64,000 nucleotides of DNA. Source: Botryococcus braunii. Taxonomy: Eukaryota > Chlorophyta > Trebouxiophyceae. The notes beneath the pieces were generated by a model. That model saw only the letters and a list, made by a program, of their open reading frames with translations. It was not told the DNA's origin and searched no databases. The stretch is taken from contig KV908385.1 of the NCBI GenBank assembly GCA_002005505.1, positions 135,001-199,000 of the forward strand, read 5' to 3'. Below are positions 1 to 10,792 of this stretch, one piece after another (the stretch's first letter is position 1; the number at the start of each line of letters is the position of its first letter). Position numbers and translations under genes: made by a program.

Positions 1-411
1 AAACCATGGGCCCGTCATTTCATATTGGAGGTCGCCACCGAAGGCAGTCCTGCATGCTGTAACATACTGCATCCAATGAAAGGTGTTATGCGAGATTTAC
101 CGATCTTCCTACTCCCCTCACGTGCATTGCAGGCAATGCCGGCCCAGCATGCCGGCCGGGTGCACGGCGGGGGGCCGGACCCGGGCCCCGGCCCCCTGCC
201 GGCCCGCTTAAATTTCGCCTTCCCAGCAAGCGACAGCTCGACTCGAGCCGGACTTCCCTGAAGATGTTACAATGCACACCTGTGTGTAACCTTCACAAAT
301 AAGCATTCATCAGTAAGGGATGGAAGGAGAACTCTGTTCTTTTAAAAGGAAATCTTCTTCTGTTCCTTGCTTGGTTGAGAGAAGTGAGTTGCTCCCGAGG
401 AATTGCTAGTC
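1..411. other. Upstream region of the TPX2-like gene
   Basis: No gene is seen here. Positions 139-206 are very GC-rich (GGCC and CCGG runs). The rest would be the promoter and 5' leader of the gene starting at 412; no clear TATA box or other motif is recognised. Confidence 0.4.
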
Positions 412-3400
412 ATGGACGCTAGTAAACAGTATTGGGATCCGAAGTACGAGTTCAATGCCCCACGTTTTTATGACTTCGCCACTCAGAATGATGATTCGGA
501 CGGGGATGTTTGGTTCGACAGCGTTGAAACAGCTGGTATGACTAGCCACTTTCGGGTCTTATTGCACGCTTGGGAAAGGAACAATAAAGATAGTGGTTTT
601 ATCAAATAGGTTTCGGGTTAGTTGTATGGGTCCAAGGCAAGGGAGCTCCAATGTGTCGACGGTTTAATTGTACAAAAAAACTGCGGTGGGGTGTTCCATT
701 TTTTGTTGAACTGAACCCTTGTAACATGTGAAGGTTTAAGAACACCTGCCTCCCGCGGAAAGACCAGAAAAAGCTCTGATGAAGCCCCTTCCTCCCGCCC
801 AAAGGTAATTTTATTTCTGTGTGCCTTGCCCAAATTTGTTTTGACAGTCAGTTACTCTTATGTTCAAGCTCGCCTTATCATTAGTTGAACCTGATAGCTA
901 AGATGTCACTGTGCAGGACTTACCCGGGTCCCCCCTCAACGCATGCAGTTATGGCAAAGAGAACGTAAGCAGAACTCTTGGCAAGAAAGGCATATCAGGG
1001 TTAATATCAAGAATGCCAAAGCTTTTTATCAAAACGCCTTTATTTCCTAGAAACAGCAACTCCCTCGTAGCAACTGCATCGGCAAAAGAAGGGCAGAAGG
1101 AGGGAAAACAGCATGCTCCATCAGCTGTAGCGCCCATTCGGTGTGTAGTCATTGATTTCTTCCTGCCCCTGAGGTCTAGGTTCGTCTAAACTTCTTGACA
1201 GGGCCCATTCAACTGTGGCTCTGCAGTGAGCGTGCTGGCAAAAGAATGAGGAATCATTCTCATGATGAACCTGGCGGGGACGGTAAGGACACGCAGCAGA
1301 ATACCATCAGCAGGCAGGATGGGAAGTTTGCAGTACTCCCTCCGAGGGATCACACATTTCCAAAAGCAAAGCGGGCAAGGATGATAGGACCCCAGGTGCA
1401 CATCCAAACTCTGGACTTATCAACGTACATCAGGATGCCGCAGGCCACATTTTAGACGCTGTTCAAGTCACCAATGAAAAGCACAAACCAGCTTGGCTCC
1501 CATCTGTGTCCTTGCAACAATTATCTCTAGGATCTTCAATACCGATGTCTTGAAGACCCCCTCTTCTAGCTAATGTCAGTTGTTTTGGGGCTAACAGGGT
1601 GATGGGAAGGAAGTGTGGAAACCGCTTGCTCTCCAAGTTGCACAGTTTGAGAGCAACTTGGCTTGCCGTTCATGCGTGAATACCAGGTCGAAACCTGGTA
1701 AAGAGCAGCTACACGTGACAGAGCCAAAGGTGCCTGTCCTTGCCACCCGCCCCCCCCCCCCCCCTTGTGCCAATATCTCATTTGCTTTTGGGACATCTCA
1801 CTGATGAATGGCAAGCGCAGGAGATAACATTTGCAACTGACCGCCGAATGAGGGGCAGCAAGTATAAATCTCGGGAAGACGAAGAGGCTGAAGCCATGAG
1901 GATGAAGTCCCCATTCAAGGCTAGGGCTGTCAGGTAATTTAACAAACAGTAAGTGTTGATCCCGAAAACGTCATTAGTAGACAAAACATACTCTATCGGA
2001 GCTCCTGAACTATTATCATGAGCAACTTCTCTGCTCTGAAAGTTCTCTTTGTCTCTCACACCAGAAAGTGTGTGGATCCAGTCATCATGGTCGCATAGCC
2101 TGCCAGAGAGGGGCTTTTGCCTGGACAGGAAATCTATTTTAAACGGTACGAGTGCACAAAATCTCCCATCCACAACAGCAAAGCCCTTGACCAGGCCCGA
2201 GACCCCCTGCCTTGCAACAAGACACAGAGCAGCACAGCATACAGCAAGTGAGATGGGCGGCAGTGAAGCACATGTTAAGCCGTTTCAGGCTCAGCGTCTA
2301 AATCCAGCAATTTTGCAAGGACCGGTGCGACTGCGTCCTTTAATTTGTACTACATTTTTGAGAGGGCTATCCTGAGGCTCCATCCCTTGCTGCTGAATTC
2401 CTGTCTCAGTGACTGCATTCATGTGCGTACTGGTCTTTGCCCTATTGGTTGCATTTGCTCTCAACATATTCTGTGTCAATTCACAGACATTCATCCCCAC
2501 TAGATCACATGCAGTACCAACACAACCGCATTCTCCTTGGCTTTCAACTCGTCTCCGCAACAGGGGTGGTAAGGTGAGAACTTCCTTCAAACCTTCCTTT
2601 TTTTATATATGCAATTTTCTCTTTGGAGCGGGGCTGAAGCCTCTGTTTCTGTTGAAGTTTTCGCCACAGTGCACTCTCATATGGTAAAGTCCTCTTTGTT
2701 GGGCAAATGCGGTCATAATTCTGTAAATCAAACAATCTGCGAGGCAAAAAGATGCCAGCTCAATGTCACTTTTCATTCACTGTGAATACGTGATTCGTGC
2801 CTCTTGTTTAACTGTGAAACCTGTCACCCAGGGGTAACACCTCGTTTATAGGAGACTAAAGTCGTATTTTACTTGCTCTCAAAAGGACCATTCAACTCTA
2901 AAATGTGCCGGAGTACTCTCCCAAGTAATATAATGACAGCCATCCTTTGTGACAGTGCTTGCATAAAACAAGATGGACTGAGGGAACAAATTCCATTGAG
3001 AACAGCACAAAACCCACAAGGTCTGCCTTCTGCACAGTTCGGATAGTCCAGGACGGAAAGGAAGGAAGATTGTGCAGAATGAAAGTTCGCTTTGGACTAT
3101 GGTTCATTATATCTTCTTTCCAGTGTCAGTTGAGGATCAATAAGTTGGAGGGTATTATTGCTTCTGAGCATCGTGCTGTTGAGGAGGTCATCCCAAACAG
3201 TCACTGGGTTTTCAGAATGTGAGTGTTTGTTGGGGGGGGGGGGGGATGCGGTAGGGCGCTTTCACATTAAAATGTATCTGCGGGTAGAATGAAGATGTGA
3301 ATCTGGGGCGCTTAAGGGAGGGCAGTTTGGGGTTCATCAGTCTAGTAAGGTTGAAGGCATAACCCACCTCCTCCAAAAAGCTTTCCTCTCTTTGCACACA

Positions 3401-4185
3401 TCCAACCAATAGGGAAGCCTGCTATGTCTTCACAGAGGGTTGGTAATCTTGATGAAGGCCACTCACGTTCCTGGACCTCGATAAGCATGTTTTTGTAGCG
3501 TTTTCTTCAAAAAGTGGGTTGGCGATTTCACAGTACATTGTGAAATGGGCAGCAGGAAGATGGATCATTTTCTTTGGGTGCACCTCCAACCAGTCAGAAA
3601 AGGTACTGTCCAACCCTCTCATGATTCCCTTGCCACGTAGGGGTCGTCTCGCCCTCATATGCACATGACTTCTGGGATATTTTGCTACCTAAGAGTTTAA
3701 CAGTGTCAAGAACCCCATTGCAGAGCATCCTGGCTCGTTTTTGCTATTGTTTGGTTTGTCACTGTTTCCTTGCCTATGCCTCCTAGTGCAGGTTTGGCAG
3801 TGTACTGCCGGAACCAGCGGCTTTATCTTGAGGCGTCAGACTGCAACTGCATTTCAACAAGTACTTGGGGTGTTACAGGTTGACTCCCACAGCTGATCGC
3901 AGCAGGTCCAGGCAACAAGCACGTAGAAAACATCCAATGTTGACACGGTCGCAGAAAAAAGCGCCTAGAACCCTTGTGCAGAACACAGTAACGATACCAA
4001 CACCCTTTCACCTTGAGAGCCTTGGACGACATGAGAAGGTAATATCGCAAAAAATATGAAGATAAGAAGATGCGTACATGATTGTTGCCATAAATTTACT
4101 AGGTTGCTGAGAGGGTCCCACAACCAACACAAGTGTGGGGGTGTCCGCAAGATACACAAAGGTCCCCCCCCCCCCCTAAAACAAA

Positions 4186-4262
<77 letters not shown>

Positions 4263-4954
4263 CCCCACAAAACAACTGCAGCAACAACAGTTACACGTCT
4301 GCAAAACTGACTTCTGGCTATTGGCTTCCTTTGTACTCGCAGGCAGCAGCTGACAGAGAAAGGCAACACCAAGTGGACTTAGAGCGGGCGCGTAGGGGCA
4401 CAGAGTTCAAGGTATCAAGTATTATTCTGTTAATATCCTTGCTTGCAATCAGTTGTAACTATCATAAAGAGATGTCTCAACATTAAAGTATATGATGGGT
4501 AACCCAGGCTCAACCCATGCACATTCCCGCACAACCGTTTGTCCCTGCCCGATCCAGTAAGCCGCCGACACGCCCGAAGCCAATAGCCTTAGCAGTAGTA
4601 ACACGTAGTGTGGAACGGGCAAAGTTTGATGATCAGGTGGCTCAAAAGGAGGCAGCTCAACAGGTGACTCGCAACCCAATCTGTCACTGACCACCTTTGT
4701 CTGTGAATGGGTTCTGCTTACTGAATGGCTTTGGAGGTTAACCCAGGCTGAGAGAGTTGCGGCCGAGCTTGCTAAAAAAGAGCAGGAGGCTAAGGAGGTA
4801 AAGGAGTATCGGAGAACACTGCAGTTCAAGGTGCATGGATTACCTGATGCTGTATCTATGTGTGGAAACTTTAGCCCTCAGAGACATTCTGATGGATTTC
4901 TGAGAATGTGATATGGTTGCGCAGGCCCGACCACTCCCAAGTTACATGAGATGA
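412..4954 (+). CDS. TPX2: TPX2-family microtubule/spindle assembly protein (multi-exon)
   Basis: TPX2 proteins nucleate spindle microtubules and activate Aurora kinase. Predicted exons: 412-535, 903-1140, 1227-1395, 1598-about 1750, 1821-1933, 2129-2247, a gap not resolved, about 3879-4038, 4343-4411, 4508-4663, 4747-4830 and 4925-4954. Exon 1 starts MDASKQYWDPKYEFNAPRFY; the YEFNAPRFYDF block and the following WFD match the Aurora-binding N-terminus of TPX2. Exon 2 carries a KEN tripeptide. Later exons show the family repeat: a proline-rich LTRPETPCLATRHR-type block, an ATDRR- or LESLGRH-type block, a charged helix, then FKARAV, FKAQP and FKARPLP. The last exon ends SYMR and stop. Phases agree between most neighbouring exons. 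Anything between 2247 and 3879 is uncertain, and the exon 4 donor is obscured by a C run. Family assignment is strong; the full exon chain is not. Confidence 0.8.
4190..4260. repeat. (AC)n microsatellite
   Basis: About 70 bp of pure AC, preceded by a C run at 4167-4176. It lies in the TPX2 intron between 4038 and 4343. Confidence 0.95.
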
Positions 4955-6758
4955 ATGTCAACACGCTTGTGTGCTTCAAAACCTGTGGTCATTGTAAATT
5001 GCAAAGTCTAGCAAACCGAACTGGCATCAATGGTTGTTGCCCAATCTGCAATGGTTTGCCAAAGCTCGCACGCGTTCACCCGTCATGGGGTCTTCCTTGC
5101 AATGTCACAAGTTAAATTAATCCAGGCAGATAATTCAGCGTGAGGAATGTACCGCATGTGCGTCAATCTGACCATGTACTACATAAATGCCGTTAAAAGC
5201 TAACCACATCGAACATGAAGGGTGCATCAGCAGAGTTCAGGACCCTTCCATTTAGTTGGCATTTGTATATGTTCAATTTCTTGGAAGAAAAATGTTGCCC
5301 TCTGCAATTAGAGTGTTTCGTCAATAAGCAACAAGTCCCACAATTTAAAGGATGACCTCAAATTGTTGCAAGAAACAGAGAAACTTTCACTCCATGCCAC
5401 TGCCAGTTCCTATTCTCATTGAAGAGGACGTTGTGTAACTGATGCCCATTTGGCAAGGGATCCATCAGATTCTCGCTGCTGCAACAAGTTGTTTCCACAA
5501 AACATATACATTAAAGATTGTATTTTCCGAGTACTCCAATGGCAGGGAGCATCCAGTTCTTCAGAGGTCTTGGCTAACATCTCATTGGAATAAGAGTTAA
5601 AAGAAAGTAAACATTCATGTATCCAGGGTATTTGAAGTCAAATACCCTGGGGAGGGGCGTGATTATAAGACGCCGCCTTTTTGACATATGTACCGCTCAA
5701 ACTGGTCACATTATTCTTATCAGTGGGAAACCCAGGTTTTTGGTCTCATCAACAGTAACCTGCTGTCATGCTGGCTTTGCAAGCTGCGTTGGGTTTTCAT
5801 GATTTGGTAAAATTAGAAGAAACGGTTCACCTCGTTTCCATTGAGATTGTTGGTGCTTTTTTGCTTTGTTATGCTGGGTTTTCCCCATGAGAGAACCGAA
5901 ACAGGACTGGGGTCTGGACCTCTTATGTAGCAGTCCGAGGGGCAAACAACAAGTGTAGGACTGGTTGAGATGAATTGTGTTGTTGGCAACACTGATTGTG
6001 TCTTGAACGCTGCCTTAATGCATTTCCTCCTGAGCATTGCATTCGGATGTTGCACATGAAGGCTTGACACATTCTTGACATTAACGTTCATTAAGAAGTG
6101 CAGATCAAGTCAATGATGTTTAAACAAATTTGTTGAGCGTGCTTGCAGATACTTATCACATAGGGTTTTAGGCTCGTTCCCAGTACTGTGCATCATCATG
6201 CACGGCTGTAATCAAGAAGTATGGAAATTTCATGATTGTGACAATGATCTGCTTCTCGCAGGATAAAAGTTTTTTCTGACTTCATATTACGAAGTGTGCT
6301 CGTGCCTTGTGTTGAAGAAAAGAAATCTATGCTGAGGAATATTTCGATGCATCATAAGTGGATCCTTAGGTTGACGCCTACAATGTGCAAATACCCTTCT
6401 GTTGGCACACTACAATCCAAACTTCGTGAATAGGTCTTTTGATTGCATGTACTCAATGCCAGGGTTCCTGTTGAAGATGATCATGGCCCTCACTTAATCA
6501 GAGTAGGCTGGACATACTAGCTAGTATGCCCATAGTACGGTCAAGAGATCTGTCAGACAGTGTCCGCCAGCCAGTCATATTGCATGTATATCATGATGTC
6601 CTGTCCTAAGAGAACCATTGAAGAAGAGTACAATGGTGCAGTTTCGGCTTTGTTTGTCCGTGGCCAGGTATTGGATACATTCAGAGTCTGTCGATTATAA
6701 TTTGGCAGCTGCATGAGACAGGCATGGGAACAAGCATTTGGAAGTGGCTACACAGGTG
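4955..6758. other. Intergenic region after TPX2
   Basis: No convincing coding exon on either strand. It includes the presumed 3' UTR of the TPX2-like gene. One clear structure is a 13-bp perfect inverted repeat at 5623-5650 (CCAGGGTATTTGA, two-base spacer, then its complement). Confidence 0.5.
5623..5650. repeat. 13-bp perfect inverted repeat
   Basis: CCAGGGTATTTGA at 5623-5635 is followed after AG by its exact reverse complement at 5638-5650. Function unknown; possibly a transposon footprint. Confidence 0.8.
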
Positions 6759-6766
6759 GATCCCAC

Positions 6767-9049
6767 CAGGGTTTTATTTTTTGGCCGTTGGCAACCAACT
6801 TGGCCGCAGGGTGGCAAATTTTGGCGGAATTGGCCGCAAAGCACGGCAGTTGGACGTACCCGGCCGGCAATTTTGACCGCAAACGTTTTTGATCGAGGGT
6901 TTTCATCGGCCTTCGATGGCCGCAAGTGGTTTTCATGTTCGCGCCCTGCGTCGGCCAGATGGCCGCACGGCCTTAGGGGTTTTCGCTCTTGTCCGGCCAT
7001 TCGAACCAAAATTGCCTTCGGCTAGATCGACGATCAGGGTCCTCGAGTCGAGGTCTTCGAGTCGGAGTTCGACTGCTCACTCATTCGTTGCGCGACTCCT
7101 CCACTTTGGTACCCATGGACACCACAAGTCTGAATCCGATGTGGATTACATCATGTCACATGATTCATTTGTTACGAATCTTGCAATACAGTACGTCGAC
7201 CTGGGCGACTCGCCCACTGCAATAGGCGGGTTTCTGTTGCCGATTCAAAATTGCCAGCACTTGCGGAGTCCGCACTGCGGCTAGACATACTTAACCTCAT
7301 CTAGAGCCCTTATTTATTGTTTCAGCAGGGGAGGCTAGGAGCTCCAACGTGAATAACATTGAATAAGCACGTATTGAGATGACGTTGAAACAAACAACAA
7401 TCTTTGGACTGCCTGCAGGAGGCCAGGAAACTCAGCATATGATCCAGAGAGAGTACATCACCAACGGCGGCGAATTTGCGAGCACCTTGTGGATATCATT
7501 CACAAATGTCCAGGAAAACATGTTAGAGAGTCAACAAACTAATGGAAAATCTCCTTTGTTTTGGAACAATGACGGCACATTGAAGTATGCTGCGGGCGCA
7601 CACATTGATCATGAACTTTAGCTGCATATAACGTTAACTTCCATGCGAGGACGTGCTAAGCTTACTTCAGTGACTGAGGAGCCTGTGGATGAACAAGGCT
7701 TCTTGGGTGAGTCCAGTATACTTGTATGCTGCGTTATGTTTGCCAATGCCAGTCTTCTGGTACCACCGGTGTCATAAATATGACACCTTTGTAATGGCTT
7801 TAAAAGCAAATGGGATACAAGCATTCCAATGGCACCTCTAAAGTTGTTAGCATGTTGCATTGCAGGAGTAGTAGAAGAAGTCAAAGCACAAGTGACTCTT
7901 GCGGCCAACCTAGCGTTGGACAAGATGCGTGTTCTTATAAAGCACGATAATGTAACGGATGCCTTTAGGGTATTGCAACTACCCTTTTGGATTGATCACA
8001 AGGACGACGATCAAGATGAACTCATGACTCAAGTGAAGGAAAAGGTCGAAGTTCTGAAGATGCATTACGGAAGGCCAGCGTACCTAGCAAGTGGAGAGGA
8101 GGTTGCACCTTTGGTTTCTTCTTCTGGCTTGGACCAAGAATTTGCCTTCTTCACTGGCAGGTATCGCCGGTGGTTTTTGCCTTTCCAATCTTCTATTGCA
8201 TGCGCATGTACAAATCGCTCATCATGTTGGCAATAGCATTTTTCTGTATTATTTTCCTCTAAGGAGATCGTGTTTACATACATGCATGTGTGGATTGGAA
8301 AGCCGGCTATGCGTAAACGTATGAGAGCTTTGCCTCATTCACATTGCATATAATTTCATTAAGAAGCCACTTGGCTGGAACAACCTACTTATGCTAAATA
8401 AGTATTTGTGCAGGATGAAGTCGGCGGCTCGCTGCGCTTTCTCAGTTGAACAAACAACCGAAGCTTTCTGGGAGAGGACATTTGTTAGCGCTGCCCATAT
8501 TCACATGCCAAACTTTGCGCTGCTGGCAAGAATCATGATGAGCTTGCAGTCAACCAGCGTGGAGAACGAGAGAACTTTCAGCCTAATGAACCTGCTAAAG
8601 AGTGCACTTCGAAATAGAATGGAGCAAGAACTCCTGCAAAATCTTTGCCGCATTCAACGCAGCCATTACACACCTCAGACGTTTCCGTATGACAAGATGC
8701 ACAAAGCTTGGATGAGTACTGAGCGATACATGTACGACGTGTAGGTGCGTATCCATGGACATCCATGTTGATGGATAGCTCTTCATTTAACAGTTTTGAG
8801 AGTATTATCAGTTGGTCAATAGGGCAAGGATCTCCAACACGGATTTTGAGCAGCAGACCGCTTGGACAGTCCAATTTGAAGTCAGGGAACATACAAGAGT
8901 TGTGGCCGTAGCTTAAGTGTGTGGCATGGCGGTCCGTCGGCCTGAGTGGCCGCACATTTTGTAAGCAATGGGAGGTGGCCGGCCATGATTTGCCGCAGGT
9001 CAAACGTGCAAGACCCCCTTCATCGGCCACTGGGCCGCAAGGCAAAAAC

Positions 9050-9086
<37 letters not shown>

Positions 9087-9089
9087 CTG
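6767..9089 (+). mobile_element. hAT-superfamily DNA transposon (2.3 kb, apparently decayed)
   Basis: The ends are CAGGGTTTT (6767-6775) and AAAACCCTG (9081-9089). They are flanked by an exact 8-bp target duplication GATCCCAC (6759-6766 and 9090-9097), the length expected for hAT. Both subterminal regions are dense in GGCCGC-type motifs (6782-7010 and 8890-9045), as in hAT transposase-binding zones. A poly-A run (9050-9084) abuts the right end. Transposase fragments lie inside (7829-8744). I do not see an N-terminal BED finger or a full catalytic core, so the copy is probably internally deleted or degenerate. Confidence 0.88.
7829..8744 (+). pseudogene. hAT transposase remnant with C-terminal dimerisation domain
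   Basis: Two coding blocks are visible: 7829 to about 8160, and about 8415-8744, joined by a plausible GT-AG intron (GTATCG donor near 8161, TTGTGCAG acceptor near 8412). The second block contains PNFALLARIMMSLQSTSVEN followed by ERTFSLMNLLKSALRNR, the classic hAT C-terminal dimerisation signature (hydrophobic helix, S-V-E-E/N-R, F-S, R-N-R-L/M). It ends with a stop at 8742-8744. A further fragment at 7379-7621 might belong to the same gene but is not recognisable. The catalytic residues of the RNase-H-like fold could not be identified, so activity is unlikely. Confidence 0.75.
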
Positions 9090-9097
9090 GATCCCAC

Positions 9098-9501
9098 CAT
9101 CATTTGCCTGCATTTACACGAGACATTGTGCTTCAGGATGCTGGCTACATATATGAAGCACAATGTCTCCTAAATATAGTAGAACTATATAGTTCCTGGT
9201 GTTGTATATACAACACGAGATATCCTTACTAGACTTGCAGCCACAGGTACGTTGCAGTTGCAGACAGAAGTCGATCAGATCTGTTAACGGGGTGCCCTTA
9301 ATTTTACATAAACCTTTCCTCCGCATGTGCTGGGACATGCACACTTCCCATATTGCCTGAGACTTAATGTCTGCTGAAAGTGGCATTGTTGCTATAGTGC
9401 TGTATGGTGGCCATTGGGACTAGACAATGTCCTAGCATGCTTTGCTGCTGTGCTTCCGGCTACTGGCTACTGTTTGGACGCTGACATGTCATCACCTTAG
9501 C
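9098..9501. other. Spacer between two hAT elements
   Basis: About 400 bp separate the target duplications of two independent hAT insertions. No gene is seen. It contains a short imperfect inverted repeat around AGACATTGTGCTTCAGGATG (9121) and its near-complement (9155-9171). Confidence 0.5.
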
Positions 9502-9833
9502 CCTACAAGCAGGGTTCGCGGCGAAAAGAATGACGTGGGGCGAAAGGCGAAACTCTGGGAGGGGCCTGAGGCGAAACTACTCAGGCCAGGCGAAAGTTTT
9601 CTGATAGCATATCCTTGTAAGCGAAAAGATTCTGAGTCCATCTGTGTAGCTTACATGCCCCAAAACGTTTTTTCACCATAGACTAACATGATTCATTGAA
9701 TTGGCCATCACAACTGGTAGCATACACACACTAAAAAACGCCACAAACTAACACCCTGATGGTGCACTCACCCTGCAATCAATCTCATGAGTCTTTTCTA
9801 GTGTTTTTGGACACACACGCGCATAAATGCATT

Positions 9834-10402
9834 TGTTGAGTTCTGAACATTATTATTGAATGCCTTGTGCTTTAAGTGATCTTCATGTGTGCACTATTAG
9901 GATATGGGTCCATTGAGAACATAAGGTACAATCCTATCTAGATCACACGTTTGTCGGATGAACTCTTAAGGCTGCCCCACCGGAGTGAATACCAACTGGT
10001 TGTGAAAGATGCTGGGCATCACCAGATGCTAGTCTTGTCCGACAGTTGTGTGTGGCGTCTATTGACGACCTGTCTGCTTTGTACAGGTACGGTGCGGCAG
10101 TGTGTGTTGTATCATTGTTGCTATTGTGAGAGTGAACAAGCTTAGTGTACCCTGTAGTCACTCAAACAGATAAGGGACAGTGACTTCAGGGAGTATAGGC
10201 ATGTACTTGAACGTAGCCGTCTAGAGCCTTATCTAGTGATTGCTTGATCGGTGCTTGTGTACAAGATAATGATGTAACGGAACTGGTTGTGAAAGATGCT
10301 GGGCATCACCAGATGCTAGTCTTGTCCGACAGTTGTGTGTGGCGTCTATTGACGACCTGTCTGCTTTGTACAGGGAAAGCCGATTGCCCATAACCTTTCA
10401 CA
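9834..10402 (+). repeat. copia 5' long terminal repeat (569 bp)
   Basis: Starts TGTTGAG and ends TTTCACA (TG...CA). The 5-bp target duplication GCATT lies at 9829-9833. It has the same length as the 3' copy and I saw no difference on reading both. A segment of about 100 bp is itself partly repeated within the LTR (ACTGGTTGTGAAAGATGCTG at 9988 and 10280). Confidence 0.95.
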
Positions 10403-10416
10403 GGTTATGGGCCCAC
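10386..10416 (+). promoter_or_regulatory. copia primer-binding site (initiator tRNA-Met anticodon-arm type) with hairpin
   Basis: Directly after the LTR, GGTTATGGGCCCAC (10403-10416) is complementary to GTGGGCCCATAACC, the anticodon arm of eukaryotic initiator tRNA-Met as I know it, rather than to a tRNA 3' end. Internal (half-tRNA) priming is established for Drosophila copia. The last bases of the LTR, GCCCATAACC (10386-10395), pair perfectly with GGTTATGGGC (10403-10412) across a 7-base loop. Confidence 0.7.
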
Positions 10417-10792
10417 GCCCTTCCAGCTGAGCCAAGTAAAAGCAGGAGTGAAGGTCGTCTACGGATGGGTCAGACGTAAGCGTCAACAAAGGAGCTCGAG
10501 CATGGCGCAGCGGCGCAAGGGAACTCGAGTGTACCAGGACCATTATCTTACTCACAGTTTACCTTTCTGGGAAATTCATAATTGAAGTTTTAGCTGTGCT
10601 TTATCATTCATAGACGTTGTCTAGAAGCACTGAGTGAGTCGGGCCGGACTCCGGCGCAAACTTCTGAGGGGAACATATCTGCTACTACTGTGCAAGACTG
10701 GCTGGTAAATTTCCATGACATGGAGGGAATTGTAGGGTATTGCTGCATTCCAGAAGTTTATGAGTAAGTTTGGCTGGTGAAGTGACAATAGT

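Noticed and set aside
3112..3222. Possible TPX2 exon reading CQLRINKLEGIIASEHRAVE.
   Set aside because: No TPX2 repeat motif and no donor that agrees in phase with the neighbouring exons; left out of the model.
10386..10416. A tRNA-like sequence (CCCATAACC and GGTTATGGG) that could suggest a tRNA gene.
   Set aside because: Only the anticodon-arm segment is present, and its position right after the LTR makes it a primer-binding site.
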